Below are positions 7,993 to 17,379 of a stretch of DNA of 43,967 bases, piece after piece (within the stretch, counting starts at the first letter, position 1; each line of letters starts with the position of its first letter). The notes below the pieces were generated by a model that made no database searches, was not told where the DNA came from, and saw only the letters and a list, made by a program, of their open reading frames with translations. Made by a program: the position numbers and the translations under genes. Source of the stretch: Phycisphaerales bacterium. GTDB lineage: Bacteria; Bacteroidota; Bacteroidia; Chitinophagales; Chitinophagaceae. The stretch spans positions 1 to 43,967 of the forward strand of contig JASGCQ010000012.1 in assembly GCA_030054025.1 (NCBI GenBank), in the 5' to 3' direction.

Positions 7993-8994
7993 TCATTTTC
8001 CATACAACCAAGTCATTGCATTTTCATGCAGTAATTTGTTTTTCAAGTCTTGGCTATAAGGCATCGTTTCAATCAATTTTCCAGGATGATGCTCCCCGAG
8101 TGGGAATGGATAATCGCTTCCCATACATACTTTTTCTTGCCCCATGGCATCAATGACATAGTCGAGGGCTTTAGGGTCATGCACTAAGGCATCTATCCAA
8201 AATTTGCCCAAGTAAGTGCGTGGATTTTCTTTGTTGTCTATAGCACATAAATCGGGTCGCACATTAAAGCCATGCTCTATCCTGCCTATGGTAAAAGGGA
8301 AACTACCCCCTCCGTGTGCAAAAGCTACACGCAGTTTCGGGAACTTTGTAAATACACCTCCAAAAATCATGGAGGCGATAGCACGAGCCGTTTCGGCAGG
8401 CATGCCTACTAGCCAAGGCAGCCAGTATTTTGTCATATCATTTTCGCCCATCATTTCCCATGGATGGACCAACAGCGAGCAACCCAATTCTTCGGCGGCT
8501 TGCCAAAAAGGATGAAAATAGGGGGCGCTTAAGTTTTTCCCATTGATGTTAGACCCTATTTCGATCCCTGGCATTTTTAATTCCTTCACACAACGTTCCA
8601 TCTCTCGGATGGCAAGGTCTATATTTTGCAAGGGAATAGTACCTAAGCCAATAAAACGCTCGGAGTGGTAGGCACAAGATTGTGCAATATGGTCGTTAAA
8701 AAAACGAGCCGTTTCTAATCCATGCTCTGGCTTTGCCCAATAATTAAACAAAACAGGAATAGTAGAAAGCACTTGAACTCCTACTTCCGTCATATCCATT
8801 TCTTTCATCCTCGTAGCGGTGTCCCAACAATTTTTTTCTACTTCACGAAAAATTTTATCTCCTTTAATCATGCGCGCGCAACCCGAGCAGTGATGATCCA
8901 GATGAATAAATTCGCCATAGCCAAACTTTTGAAAATAGTTGGGAATATGCTCGGGGATGATGTGTGTATGAATATCTATCTTGGAGAAAACCAT
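7993..8994 (-). CDS. Amidohydrolase-superfamily decarboxylase (ACMSD type)
   Basis: This 333-residue protein resembles 2-amino-3-carboxymuconate-6-semialdehyde decarboxylase, a zinc enzyme of the kynurenine pathway that diverts tryptophan breakdown away from quinolinate. The metal-binding IDIHTHIIPE is at the N-terminus. Further landmarks are SLLVHPWEMMG, FAHGGGSFPFTIGRIEHG, FWIDALVHDP and the C-terminal metal Asp in GSDYPFPLGE. The last four are typical of ACMSD within the superfamily. No other kynurenine genes are nearby, so the pathway must be encoded elsewhere. A related decarboxylase of another aromatic substrate is the main alternative. Confidence 0.82.
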   Translation of the reverse strand: MVFSKIDIHTHIIPEHIPNYFQKFGYGEFIHLDHHCSGCARMIKGDKIFREVEKNCWDTATRMKEMDMTEVGVQVLSTIPVLFNYWAKPEHGLETARFFNDHIAQSCAYHSERFIGLGTIPLQNIDLAIREMERCVKELKMPGIEIGSNINGKNLSAPYFHPFWQAAEELGCSLLVHPWEMMGENDMTKYWLPWLVGMPAETARAIASMIFGGVFTKFPKLRVAFAHGGGSFPFTIGRIEHGFNVRPDLCAIDNKENPRTYLGKFWIDALVHDPKALDYVIDAMGQEKVCMGSDYPFPLGEHHPGKLIETMPYSQDLKNKLLHENAMTWLYGK

Positions 8995-9069
8995 AATGGA
9001 GTTTTATTGTCCTTGCAAAATTGCAGTTTTTTTGCTGAAGTTTTAATAGCAAATAGCGCCGAAATTAAG

Positions 9070-9097
9070 AACACTCGACTGTTGAAGGTCGAGTGTT
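9070..9097 (-). terminator. Probable terminator hairpin after the small exported-protein gene
   Basis: A perfect 10-bp stem AACACTCGAC (9070-9079) / GTCGAGTGTT (9088-9097) with an 8-nt loop, 28 bp past the stop of the gene ending at 9125. The minus-strand tail (CTTAATTTC) is only moderately T-rich. Confidence 0.55.
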
Positions 9098-9124
9098 TCA
9101 TTAAAATGGTTATTGTTGTGGTGC

Positions 9125-9511
9125 TTACTGAAGGTTGAACTCTAGAGCTTCTTCTTTACGCAATTTACCTCTTTTTTCGGATTGTATATGTTGTAGTTTT
9201 AACACCGATTTTGGAGTGCCGAATTGTTTAATCGCCTCTATCATTTCAGGAGTGAATTTCGCTCCCATCGCCATAAAGAGTCCTGATGTATTCACGCCAT
9301 CAAGAGTGATAGTAAGCTCAAAACTCTGAATTTGAATTTCTTTGTCTTGAACAACGAGCATTGGGTAATCAACAATTTGAGGAATGGAGATAAGGCTCTT
9401 GTTGCTATTCCCTCCCAAAGTAATTTCCTCGTTTTTTGGCGTATTCGTTTGTGCTACTACAGACATAGTCAGAGCAATAAAACTGCACAGCATTAATACT
9501 ATTTTTTGCAT
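9125..9511 (-). CDS. Small exported protein, weakly GldM C-terminal-like
   Basis: 128 residues from the ATG at 9511 (a longer TTG-started frame begins at 9532). The N-terminus MQKIVLMLCSFIALTMSVVAQ is a clear Sec signal peptide. The mature part contains FELTITLDGV, then GAKFTPEMIEAIKQFG, a pattern that faintly recalls the C-terminal repeats of the gliding/T9SS protein GldM (strand, 'G-x-x-(L/F)-x-x-x-x-I' helix, closing strands). That similarity is an impression and not established. It lies 39 bp downstream of uppP on the same strand and is followed by a hairpin. Function unknown. Confidence 0.6.
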   Translation of the reverse strand: MQKIVLMLCSFIALTMSVVAQTNTPKNEEITLGGNSNKSLISIPQIVDYPMLVVQDKEIQIQSFELTITLDGVNTSGLFMAMGAKFTPEMIEAIKQFGTPKSVLKLQHIQSEKRGKLRKEEALEFNLQ

Positions 9512-9550
9512 AGAATTTGTTGTTTGAATCAAAAATACAAAATAATTAGA

Positions 9551-10345
9551 TTAAATAATCTGCAAACTATGACCGTTCCTCAACAGAGCTAAAATGATAC
9601 AACCAACAATAATACGGTAAATGCCGAATGCTTTGAAGCCATATTGGGTAACAAATGAAATGAAGGATTTGATGGCAATGACGGCAACTACAAAGCCAAC
9701 CACATTGCCTATTGCCAATAAACTCCATTCTTGCGACGAAATGCTATGCCCGTCTTTATAAAAGTCTAACAATTTTTTAGCCGTTGCGGCAAACATGGTG
9801 GGTACTGCCAAGAAGAACGAAAATTCCGCAGCTGCTTTGCGTGTGAGCTTTTGCTGCATACCTCCAATAATCGTTGCCGCAGACCTTGATACACCTGGTA
9901 TCATTGCCAAACATTGAAACAAACCAATAGTAAACGCAGAGGGGTATTTGATGTTGTTTGAATCATCATTGGTATTATATTTCCAAATTTTATCGACGAA
10001 TAATAATACAATACCACCTAAAACCAAAGCTATGGCAACTGTTTGAGGACTTTCTAAAAGCGCATCAATTTTGTCGGAGAGTAGTACACCAAATATTGCA
10101 GCAGGCACGAAGGCTGTAATTAATTTGAGGTAAAAATTGATACTTTTGAAAAAACGTTTGAAGTATAAAACCACCACCGAAAGTATGGTGCCGAGTTGTA
10201 TAGCCACCGTAAATAATTTTACAAAATCATCCGACTGGATGCCCATCAAAGCGCTGCCAATAATCATGTGGCCAGTAGAGGATACTGGTAAAAATTCGGT
10301 AAGGCCTTCAATAATACCTAGAATGATGGCTTCGAGTGTTGTCAT
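9551..10345 (-). CDS. uppP: Undecaprenyl-diphosphatase
   Basis: This 264-residue integral inner-membrane enzyme recycles undecaprenyl pyrophosphate to the monophosphate carrier for peptidoglycan and O-antigen synthesis; overexpression confers bacitracin resistance in other bacteria. The two active-site motifs are present: [16 protein letters not shown] (about residues 11-26) and [13 protein letters not shown]. Multiple hydrophobic helices span the protein. The ATG at 10345 was chosen because the family start [14 protein letters not shown] follows it. It begins 11 bp after queE, implying co-transcription. Confidence 0.95.
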   Translation of the reverse strand: MTTLEAIILGIIEGLTEFLPVSSTGHMIIGSALMGIQSDDFVKLFTVAIQLGTILSVVVLYFKRFFKSINFYLKLITAFVPAAIFGVLLSDKIDALLESPQTVAIALVLGGIVLLFVDKIWKYNTNDDSNNIKYPSAFTIGLFQCLAMIPGVSRSAATIIGGMQQKLTRKAAAEFSFFLAVPTMFAATAKKLLDFYKDGHSISSQEWSLLAIGNVVGFVVAVIAIKSFISFVTQYGFKAFGIYRIIVGCIILALLRNGHSLQII

Positions 10346-10356
10346 AGAAAATAAAA

Positions 10357-10980
10357 TTAGGGAATATTGAGGTATTTGTGTGTTTGCATCGAAAGCTGCC
10401 AACGAGGATTCTGTTGAATAAAATCAATAATGAGACTACTCATTTCTTCTCGCTTATCCCATTCGGTTTGTAAGTATAATTTACAAGAATCTTTGACCAA
10501 ATCTGCATACTCTTCAGCCCATTTGAAATCCGACTTGTTGAAAATAATAATCTTCAACTCATCTGCCCAAGCCATATTTTCGACTAGGGGAGATTTGAAT
10601 TTTTTGGGTGAAAGTGTTATCCAATCCCAATCGCCACTCAAGGGATGTGGTGCAGCCGTTTCGATATGCGTGCGAAAACCTGCATTGTGTAGCGCATCTG
10701 TAAGTGGCTGTAAGTTGTGTATCGAAGGTTCGCCTCCAGTCACAACGGCAATTCGTCCCGGATATTGCCGTGCAGTAGCTACAATTGCTTGTGCCGTCAA
10801 TTTAGGATGCACATTGGCATCCCAGCTTTCTTTTACATCGCACCATACACAACCTACATCACATCCGCCCAAGCGAATGAAATAAGCAGCCTGACCTGCA
10901 AAAGCACCCTCGCCTTGCAGCGTATAAAAATGCTCCATGACAGGGTAGTGAAACTCGGTATCTTTAGCTGATTGCAACAA
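10357..10980 (-). CDS. queE: 7-carboxy-7-deazaguanine synthase (radical SAM)
   Basis: QueE converts 6-carboxytetrahydropterin to 7-carboxy-7-deazaguanine on the way to preQ0 and queuosine. The radical-SAM cluster motif is CDVGCVWCD (CxxxCxxC), preceded by [32 protein letters not shown] and LSPKKFKSP are also family features. The start is uncertain: the first ATG (10938) leaves only three codons before the conserved FYTLQGEG, and relatives carry a dozen or so residues before it. A TTG at 10980 or 10977, just after the folD stop, is therefore preferred. It sits between folD (14 bp) and uppP (11 bp), and queA is at 19604-20656. Confidence 0.9.
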   Translation of the reverse strand: MLQSAKDTEFHYPVMEHFYTLQGEGAFAGQAAYFIRLGGCDVGCVWCDVKESWDANVHPKLTAQAIVATARQYPGRIAVVTGGEPSIHNLQPLTDALHNAGFRTHIETAAPHPLSGDWDWITLSPKKFKSPLVENMAWADELKIIIFNKSDFKWAEEYADLVKDSCKLYLQTEWDKREEMSSLIIDFIQQNPRWQLSMQTHKYLNIP

Positions 10981-10994
10981 AATAAAAATAAGGA

Positions 10995-11870
10995 TTAATG
11001 CTTTATTTGAGAGGCTTTCAAAGTGTTTTTCATCAAGCCGCAAATGGTCATTGGTCCTACACCTTTTGGTACAGGAGTGATATAACTACTTTTCGGAGCG
11101 ACGCTGTCAAAATCTACATCACCTACCAAACGCGAACCACTCTTGCGTGTAGCATCGTCAATACGATTGATACCCACATCTATAATGATGGCCCCTTCTT
11201 TGACCATATCTCCTGTCAAGAAACGAGCTTTGCCAATAGCAGCAATAATCACGTCTGCTTGCAAAGTGAATGATTTTAAATCTTGGGTACGACTATGCGT
11301 CAGGGTTACCGTAGCATTGCCCGGATTGGTATTGCGTGCTAACAGCACACTCATGGGTGAGCCCACAATATTGCTGCGACCTATCACCACACAATGCTTG
11401 CCTGTAATATCAATATTATAATGCGCCAACATCAATAAAATGCCATAAGGGGTTGCAGGTAAAAAAGTATCTTGACCCAGCAACATTTTTCCTTGCGATA
11501 TAGGGTGAAAACCATCCACATCCTTATTCGGATGAATGGCATTAATCACCGCATTTTCCGAAATATGCTTGGGTAGCGGCAATTGTACCAAAATGCCGTC
11601 AATATCTTGATTGTCATTTAGGTTTTGCACTTCAGCAAGCAAAAAATCTTCAGTAATATCTGTATCAAAACGCAATAGGGTAGAACCAAAACCCAGTTCT
11701 TGGCAAGTTTTTACTTTATTGCCTACATATGCTTCGCTTGCAGGATTGTTCCCTACCAAAATAGCTGCTAAATGAGGTGTTTTACCCCCATTCTGTTTGA
11801 TTGTAGCTACTTCTGTTTTGATTTGCTCTTTAATATGTGCGGAGACTGCTCGACCGTCAAGAATTTGCAT
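10995..11870 (-). CDS. folD: Methylenetetrahydrofolate dehydrogenase / cyclohydrolase
   Basis: This 291-residue bifunctional enzyme of one-carbon metabolism oxidises 5,10-methylene-THF and hydrolyses the methenyl form to 10-formyl-THF. The start MQILDGRAVSAHIKEQIK includes the conserved DG. The motif YVGNKVKTCQELGF carries the catalytic Lys. GILVQLPLPKHI, KDVDGFHPIS, VIGRSNIVGSPM (dinucleotide loop) and TPVPKGVGPMT are all present. The ATG at 11870 is preferred over an upstream TTG because it puts the conserved QILDG at the N-terminus. It heads a tight folD-queE-uppP run and follows porQ by 112 bp. Confidence 0.96.
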   Translation of the reverse strand: MQILDGRAVSAHIKEQIKTEVATIKQNGGKTPHLAAILVGNNPASEAYVGNKVKTCQELGFGSTLLRFDTDITEDFLLAEVQNLNDNQDIDGILVQLPLPKHISENAVINAIHPNKDVDGFHPISQGKMLLGQDTFLPATPYGILLMLAHYNIDITGKHCVVIGRSNIVGSPMSVLLARNTNPGNATVTLTHSRTQDLKSFTLQADVIIAAIGKARFLTGDMVKEGAIIIDVGINRIDDATRKSGSRLVGDVDFDSVAPKSSYITPVPKGVGPMTICGLMKNTLKASQIKH

Positions 11871-11982
11871 GGCGCAAAGGTAAGGCAAATGGCATAATGA
11901 GCAGAACTGCAGCCATGAAGATTTTGAGAATTAAATTTTTCGTTTTAGCCCCTATTTGTTTGAGGGCGACAATCTTGTTATA

Positions 11983-13077
11983 CTACTTCTCCCAATTAGG
12001 GTATTCTGCCTTCCATATAGTGCCGCCCCCTACAAATTTATTGAGGGCTACATTGATGCCAATTTCATTGTAAGGACCGGCAATGCTGTAATAAGAACGT
12101 GCAAAATGGACTTGGAATTTATTGAGATACAGACTAGCTCCAAAAGAATAGCCCACACTGCCTTTCTTGTCTTCTATGGCCATTTCTTTTCGACGCATGT
12201 GGTTGTAGGCTACCGTAATAGCGAGCCTTTTTGCCAGAGTGATTTCTCCACCAAAGAGAAAATGACGAAATAAATTATCACTAAAACTCTTGCTTACAGT
12301 GGTATCTGCAGAGCCAAAAACACTGGTTGTTGTCTTATCTGAAGGATTGTTGTAGCGCACATCCCACTCATACAAATGATGTATCGTAGTGAAGAGGCGC
12401 AGCGGTAAATGTTTGAAACGTTTCGAAATGCCCAATTGCAAATCGAAAGGCATCGGCTCATTGTTGTTTTTGCCCGGGGTATATTGTTGAACCATTTTAC
12501 CCATATTCTTTGCCACAGCACCGATTGTCAAGAAATTGGCGGTGTCTTCATAAGCAATACCTACATCCAACAACAGGGCTGTAGCACTCACCTCTGCCAA
12601 TCGGCTCTGTGCCATTTTGAGCGTGGCACCATAACGCCAACGCTCTTTGTATTGTTTCGACGCAGCAAGTGAAAAAGAATAATCATTTGCTTTGAAATTC
12701 CCTATATCGTTCCCTATATTATCTGTTTGGGTAAAAGAACCATAGCTCAAGTATTGCATCCCTATGGCAAATGCGGTTTTTAATTTAGGTGCATAATAAC
12801 CATAAGCCAGATTCGAGTTGCTGATGCCTGAGTAAAAGCTATTGTAATTTAAAGAAAGCTGATTGTGCAGCGAAGGGCGCATCAATGCAGGATTTTGCAA
12901 GGCAAGCGCAATGTCGTTGCTTGGATTCGCTACATTAAAACCACCTAAAGCAGTGACATGTGGCGAATTAGGCAATCTTAAATATTCAAAGGCAAACTGT
13001 GCACCATTTACTTGTGCTTTTGCACCAAAGCACAAAAAAACAGATAAAAAGGCAGTAGAAATTTTTTTATACACCAT
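11983..13077 (-). CDS. porQ: Type IX secretion system protein PorQ
   Basis: This 364-residue protein has an N-terminal signal peptide (MVYKKISTAFLSVFLCFGAKA) and the PorQ start LRLPNSPHVTALGGFNVANP with DIALALQNPALM. It is a PorV/FadL-like outer-membrane beta-barrel, here with alternating strands throughout. In the type IX secretion system PorQ helps anchor substrates and belongs to the attachment complex with PorU, PorV and PorZ. It lies between fabI (42 bp upstream) and folD, away from other T9SS genes, which is normal because T9SS genes are scattered. PorV2/PorU2 paralogues lie at 33259-39550. Confidence 0.88.
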   Translation of the reverse strand: MVYKKISTAFLSVFLCFGAKAQVNGAQFAFEYLRLPNSPHVTALGGFNVANPSNDIALALQNPALMRPSLHNQLSLNYNSFYSGISNSNLAYGYYAPKLKTAFAIGMQYLSYGSFTQTDNIGNDIGNFKANDYSFSLAASKQYKERWRYGATLKMAQSRLAEVSATALLLDVGIAYEDTANFLTIGAVAKNMGKMVQQYTPGKNNNEPMPFDLQLGISKRFKHLPLRLFTTIHHLYEWDVRYNNPSDKTTTSVFGSADTTVSKSFSDNLFRHFLFGGEITLAKRLAITVAYNHMRRKEMAIEDKKGSVGYSFGASLYLNKFQVHFARSYYSIAGPYNEIGINVALNKFVGGGTIWKAEYPNWEK

Positions 13078-13119
13078 GCAAATAGAAACGTAATAGGGCT
13101 AAAAATATTGTTTGCAATT

Positions 13120-13947
13120 CTATTGTCCGTTCAATCGGCTGAGGTCTTCAATCAATAAATGACTCACGCCTGTATTTGAGAATCCGCCATCGTGGAAAAG
13201 ATTTTGCATGGTAACCATACGGGTATAATCGCTAAATAAAGAGATGCAATATTGAGCGCACTGGTCGGCATCTGCATTGCCCAATGGCGACATTTTTTCG
13301 GCATAGTCAATAAAGGCATTGAACCCCGATACGCCTGAACCAGCAGTGGTTACCGTAGGCGATTGAGATATAGTATTCACCCTTACTTTTTTGGCAAAAC
13401 CATATTGATAACCAAAGCTACGAGCGATGCTTTCCAATACCGATTTGGCATCAGCCATATCATTGTATCCGGGGAAGGTGCGTTGTGCTGCAATGTAAGA
13501 AAGAGCTACTACCGAACCCCATTCGTTAATCGCATCTAATTTCTTAGCAGTTTGTAATACTTTATGGAAGGAAAGCGCAGAAATATCAAGCGTTTTCAAG
13601 AAATTATCATAGTTCGTATCGTCATAAGGAATAGCCTTGCGTACATTGGGAGACATACCGATGGAGTGCAACACGAAATCAAATTTCCCGCCTACATGCT
13701 CCATTCCTTTTGTTATCAAGTTTTCCAAATCTGCAATTGAAGTAGCATCGGCAGGAATAACAGGCGCATTGTTGCATAAAGTAGCCAATTCATTGATTTT
13801 GCCCATGCGCATAGCAATTGGGGCATTTGTCAATACGATTTGTGCGCCCTCTGCAACCGCATTTAAAGCCACTTTCCAAGCAATAGAACGCTCGTCTAAT
13901 GCTCCAAATATGATTCCTTTCTTTCCTTTTAATAATTGATGTGCCAT
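13120..13947 (-). CDS. fabI: Enoyl-ACP reductase (NADH)
   Basis: This 275-residue short-chain dehydrogenase-type enzyme reduces trans-2-enoyl-ACP in the last step of fatty-acid elongation and is the triclosan target in other bacteria. The modified cofactor loop is KKGIIFGALDERSIAW (FabI style, not GxxxGxG). The active-site pair is Tyr-x6-Lys in GYNDMADAKSVLESIAR. RVNTISQSPTVTTAGSGV is the substrate-loop region. Length is typical and the ATG is unambiguous. It is the first gene of a minus-strand run that continues with porQ and folD. Confidence 0.95.
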   Translation of the reverse strand: MAHQLLKGKKGIIFGALDERSIAWKVALNAVAEGAQIVLTNAPIAMRMGKINELATLCNNAPVIPADATSIADLENLITKGMEHVGGKFDFVLHSIGMSPNVRKAIPYDDTNYDNFLKTLDISALSFHKVLQTAKKLDAINEWGSVVALSYIAAQRTFPGYNDMADAKSVLESIARSFGYQYGFAKKVRVNTISQSPTVTTAGSGVSGFNAFIDYAEKMSPLGNADADQCAQYCISLFSDYTRMVTMQNLFHDGGFSNTGVSHLLIEDLSRLNGQ

Positions 13948-14266
13948 TCATTCTTGATTTTGAGAGTAAAGATAATAGTGGGTAAAAGTAAGATTTTTTG
14001 TTTAGTAGCGATATGCCTCATTGAGAAGGGATAATCTTTAATAGAGAAATTAATATGCAATCTCATTTTTTCTTATTACTTCTGCCAATTTTGGCAATTA
14101 CTCAAAGGAGTTTTGTCCAATCAGATGTTGTTCGTTTCGAAATCACAATTAATAATTCCTCAGCCATTATTGGGCTTATGCCAAACGGTTTACCAATATT
14201 TAGCTGTAGTACTCTAAATTACACAATAAACATTTAAACAATTTAAAATAGAGCAACTAAACTATT
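13948..14266. other. Intergenic region between helicase and fabI
   Basis: A 60-codon plus-strand frame at 14055-14237 starts with a hydrophobic stretch, but it has no family signature or context and I do not accept it as a gene. The minus strand carries a -7-like element (TATCTTTA) about 20 bp before the fabI ATG that may serve that gene. Confidence 0.35.
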
Positions 14267-14311
14267 GTCAAAAAAAAACAAAACGTCCAATCCTCTTTCG
14301 AAAATTGGACG
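14267..14311 (-). terminator. Rho-independent terminator of the DEAD-box helicase gene
   Basis: The stem is CGTCCAAT (14284-14291) / ATTGGACG (14304-14311) with a 12-nt loop. On the minus strand TTTTG and then nine T residues follow. It lies 30 bp after the helicase stop codon. Confidence 0.85.
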
Positions 14312-14340
14312 CTTTTTATCTGTCAGTACAATACTGAATT

Positions 14341-16215
14341 TTATCTTTTGGGTTTGAAGTAGCCCCCTCTTTCGGAAGTTCCACCGCCATCACTTTTACG
14401 TTTGAATTCGGGCTTTTCGCTAAAGCGTCTGCCACCTTGCTCACGGTCGCTGTTGCTGCGCCAACCGCCGCTAAAACCACGCCCTTCGCTACTGCCACCA
14501 CTACGTCCACCTCCCGATCGTCCGCCATAAGATGAAGAACCATTGTTGCCGCCACGGTATCCGCCACCGCCACTCGGACGACCGCCGCCACCACCACCAC
14601 GGCTTTGCTCAGCATCTTCTACGCGCACTTTGCGTGTTTTGTATTTTTTGCTCGATAAGGATGTTTGAATAAAATCTGCCGCATCGGCACGCACATTGAA
14701 AAAGCTACTCATATCGCGCACGGTTATGCGCTCAATCATGTTTTTTTCTACATCGGTGCTTTCGTGGATGAAATCAAGCAAACGATCGGTGTTCAATCCG
14801 TCTTTTTCACCCAAATTGATGAAGAGGCGTTTCCAACCTGCACCAGCCGAAGCAGGACCGCGACTTGCGCCGGTGCCTGCTGCTCCAAATCCTGCATTCA
14901 AATCGTTACTTTCACTATAGTTTTCCATAGTGTCTTTGAGTTGGAGCCATATCAATCTGCGGATTAATTCGTCTTTTCCAATCTCGTCGAAACGCTCATG
15001 GATAATGGTCTGATACGTTTCAGCAAAATCTGCTTTGGGTTCGATGGTAGCAATTTGGTCTAAAAAGAAGAACAATTTTTTGCGTACTACATCACCACCG
15101 TCGGGAATATCTGTTTTGTTGAATTTTTGTTTTACGATACGCTCAATGTTACGAATGTTCGAAATCTCGCGTGGAGTAACGATAGACATACAAATACCAG
15201 ATTTACCAGCACGAGCTGTACGACCACTTCTGTGGGTATATACCTCGGGGTCATCGGGCAATTCGTAATTGATAACGTGAGTAATGTCATTAACATCAAT
15301 ACCACGTGCTGCCACATCGGTTGCTACAATCGCTTGCAATTGCTTGCTTTTAAAGCGATCCATTACTTTGCTGCGCATTTTTTGGTCCATATCTCCATGG
15401 AGCGGGCTCACATGATAGCCTTGCTTCATCAGCTTTTCAGCGATTTCTTGGCAATCATTTTTGGTACGCGTAAAGATGATACCATAGATGCCGGGTGCAA
15501 AATCCAACAAGCGTTGCAAAGTCTCGAAACGATTGTGATGATTGGTAACATAGTATTGATGGTCAATATTTTCATTGGTGGTATTGGCAACAGTTACCGA
15601 TAGTTCTTGCCATTCTTTCATGAAGCGTTTGGCAATGCCACGCACTTCATTACTCATGGTTGCCGAAAACAACCACGTGTGTTCGCGGGAAGGGGTGGTT
15701 TTGAGGATAACGTCAATGTCTTCACGGAAACCCATGTTGAGCATTTCGTCCGCTTCATCAAGCACTACAAATTTTACCTCATCAAGGTTGAGTGCTTTAC
15801 GCTCCAACAAATCCATCAAACGACCGGGCGTTGCCACAATTACTTGAGGCTTAGATTTGATTTCGCGGATTTGACCCATAATAGGCACACCTCCGTACAC
15901 AGCTACGGATTGAAACCCGTTGATGTGTTGTCCGTATTTGGCAAATTCGTTTTGAATTTGCATACATAGTTCGCGCGTAGGGCTCAAAACTAGTGCTTGT
16001 ACATGCTTTACGCTTGTATCAATGTAGTGCAATAGTGGAAGTCCAAAAGCTGCTGTTTTACCGGTGCCCGTTTGAGCGAGACCAATGATGTCAGAAGGTT
16101 GAGATAAAAGTATGGGGATTACTTTTTGTTGGATTGGAGTGGGTGTTTCGAAACCCATATCCGTTACTGCACGTGTCAGTTCTTCCCGCATGGGGAAGTC
16201 AGTGAATAAACTCAT
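14341..16215 (-). CDS. DEAD-box RNA helicase with DbpA-type RNA-binding domain and RGG tail
   Basis: This 624-residue ATP-dependent RNA helicase is of the CsdA/DeaD class, probably acting in ribosome assembly and cold-stress RNA unwinding. Core motifs in order are Q-motif TPIQQKVIP, Walker A AQTGTGKT (about residues 43-50), PTREL, TPGRLMD, DEAD box VLDEADEML, SAT (LFSATM), IIFTRTK, ATDVAARGIDV and HRSGRTARAG. A DbpA-type RNA-binding domain (about 455-535, KRLFINLGEKDGLN) follows. The last 80 residues or so are a low-complexity Gly/Arg/Ser tail (RGGGGGGRPSGGGGYRGG and similar), expected to be disordered and RNA-binding. It is a single-gene transcript with its own terminator. Confidence 0.95.
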   Translation of the reverse strand: MSLFTDFPMREELTRAVTDMGFETPTPIQQKVIPILLSQPSDIIGLAQTGTGKTAAFGLPLLHYIDTSVKHVQALVLSPTRELCMQIQNEFAKYGQHINGFQSVAVYGGVPIMGQIREIKSKPQVIVATPGRLMDLLERKALNLDEVKFVVLDEADEMLNMGFREDIDVILKTTPSREHTWLFSATMSNEVRGIAKRFMKEWQELSVTVANTTNENIDHQYYVTNHHNRFETLQRLLDFAPGIYGIIFTRTKNDCQEIAEKLMKQGYHVSPLHGDMDQKMRSKVMDRFKSKQLQAIVATDVAARGIDVNDITHVINYELPDDPEVYTHRSGRTARAGKSGICMSIVTPREISNIRNIERIVKQKFNKTDIPDGGDVVRKKLFFFLDQIATIEPKADFAETYQTIIHERFDEIGKDELIRRLIWLQLKDTMENYSESNDLNAGFGAAGTGASRGPASAGAGWKRLFINLGEKDGLNTDRLLDFIHESTDVEKNMIERITVRDMSSFFNVRADAADFIQTSLSSKKYKTRKVRVEDAEQSRGGGGGGRPSGGGGYRGGNNGSSSYGGRSGGGRSGGSSEGRGFSGGWRSNSDREQGGRRFSEKPEFKRKSDGGGTSERGGYFKPKR

Positions 16216-16241
16216 TATATTAAGAACTTGTAATTAAGCCG

Positions 16242-16249
16242 CAAAAGTA
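16242..16249 (-). promoter_or_regulatory. -7 promoter element of the helicase gene
   Basis: Read on the minus strand this is TACTTTTG, an exact TAnnTTTG match, 26 bp before the helicase ATG. A -33-like TTTA occurs about 16 nt further upstream. Confidence 0.45.
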
Positions 16250-16322
16250 CGACATTCTCCGTTGCTAAACGTTAAATAATAAGCAAGACCTCTATAAAGC
16301 ATTAAAATTTCGTTTAGCGAAT

Positions 16323-17378
16323 AACCTGAGTTCGGTTTGAGCAGTGGGAAAAAATTGAGTAATTGAATTGAACTGTTGAATGTCCACAAAATTAGGTTCT
16401 TCAATATCCCTTTTGATGGAAAGGCTTTTTAGGGAAGAGGGGGTATGCAGCGATAGCATTCACCAGGTTGAGCAGAAAACCGTTCAAAGTACGATGCCTT
16501 GCATCCTCTACTTGGCAAATATTTTTGCGTTCATCATCGACTGTTTCAATAACCGAACGTTTATGCAGCAAGCGTTTTTTTCATTGCTTAGTGCTTTACT
16601 GTTCCTATTGCTTCTTACTGCCGTAATGAGTTGAATTCCATTACCAAAAAGCATATCGTTAAAGCTTTAAAAATGTAGCCTTTATCACCAAAAGGTTTGC
16701 CAAAGAGTTGGGTAATTGTTTGGACATTTCTATCGTCCACATTGGCTTTGCTGAGGTAAAAGGCAGCATTTCACCTTTGTTCTTGATGACCAAATGTAGT
16801 ATGAACCCATAAAACCAACCCATGGAGCTTTTGCCAACAGTAGTAATATCTTCGAAGTTTTTTTACGCTTAATACGCTTGTTGTGGCATACCCGAAGCGC
16901 CGTGCTATCAATAAAAGAAATACCTGTACACGCACCCTTGCAACCATATTGCAAGAATAGCATAAAGGCTACTGCACAGCGACGACTCAATTCAATAAAT
17001 CTGTTGTAAGATAATAGCCCTATAAAGTTCTCACGCAGATGCACACAAACATACTGGGTATTGAAAAACTTAAAATTCCTGAACCCACCACTTTGAAAAG
17101 TTATGAGTAGGGCTATGATTTCGGAGTCGCAAAGACCAGTATTTCTGTTCCTGCTTTTGGAGCTGGAAGCTTCAGCAAGTAATGTTTGTTTGATTGATTT
17201 TTCAAATTCTAAGCAAAAGTCATCTACTGAAACGAAAAATTCTATAAGTTTTTGTTTGAAAAGTGGGCGGTTTATATTGGTATATGTATTAGATTTACAA
17301 CTTATCGTATATAAAAAAATAATATTTCTTTTAGCCCCACCCCCTTTTTTTAAGTATTTCTTATCCCGAACTTAGATT
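16323..17378. mobile_element. Decayed IS982-family insertion sequence
   Basis: The element is bounded by imperfect inverted ends: AACCTGAGTTCGG at 16323-16335 and CCGAACTTAGATT at 17366-17378 (11 of 13 positions match when inverted). The span of about 1.05 kb is normal for IS982. The interior carries a broken minus-strand transposase gene. The ends have drifted and the transposase is frameshifted, so it is immobile unless helped in trans. It separates the helicase gene from mlaF and has cut the front off a membrane-protein gene. Confidence 0.7.
16401..17290 (-). pseudogene. IS982-family transposase, broken by frameshifts
   Basis: Reading the minus strand from about 17290, the first open segment gives FVSVDDFCLEFEKSIKQ, CDSEIIALLITFQSGGFRNF and HLRENFIGLLSYNRFIEL, then GKCTGISFIDST-like (ACTGISFIDSTALRVCHNKR). 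A frameshift near 16867 is needed to continue into GKSSMGWFYGFILHLVIKNK. A further shift recovers NVDDRNVQTITQLFGKPFGDKGY, and another gives KRSVIETVDDERKNICQVED and ARHRTLNGFLLNLVNAIAAY before the stop at 16401-16403. These match the whole IS982 (DDE) transposase in order. At least three frame disruptions show it is dead. Confidence 0.8.
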
Positions 17379-17379
17379 A

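Noticed and set aside
14055-14237. 60-codon plus-strand frame with a hydrophobic start
   Set aside because: It resembles a signal peptide, but the rest has no conserved pattern. The minus strand also shows a short open stretch here, so no strand is favoured.
14316-14615. Val/Ala-rich minus-strand frame
   Set aside because: It is the out-of-frame shadow of the Gly/Arg-rich tail of the DEAD-box helicase.
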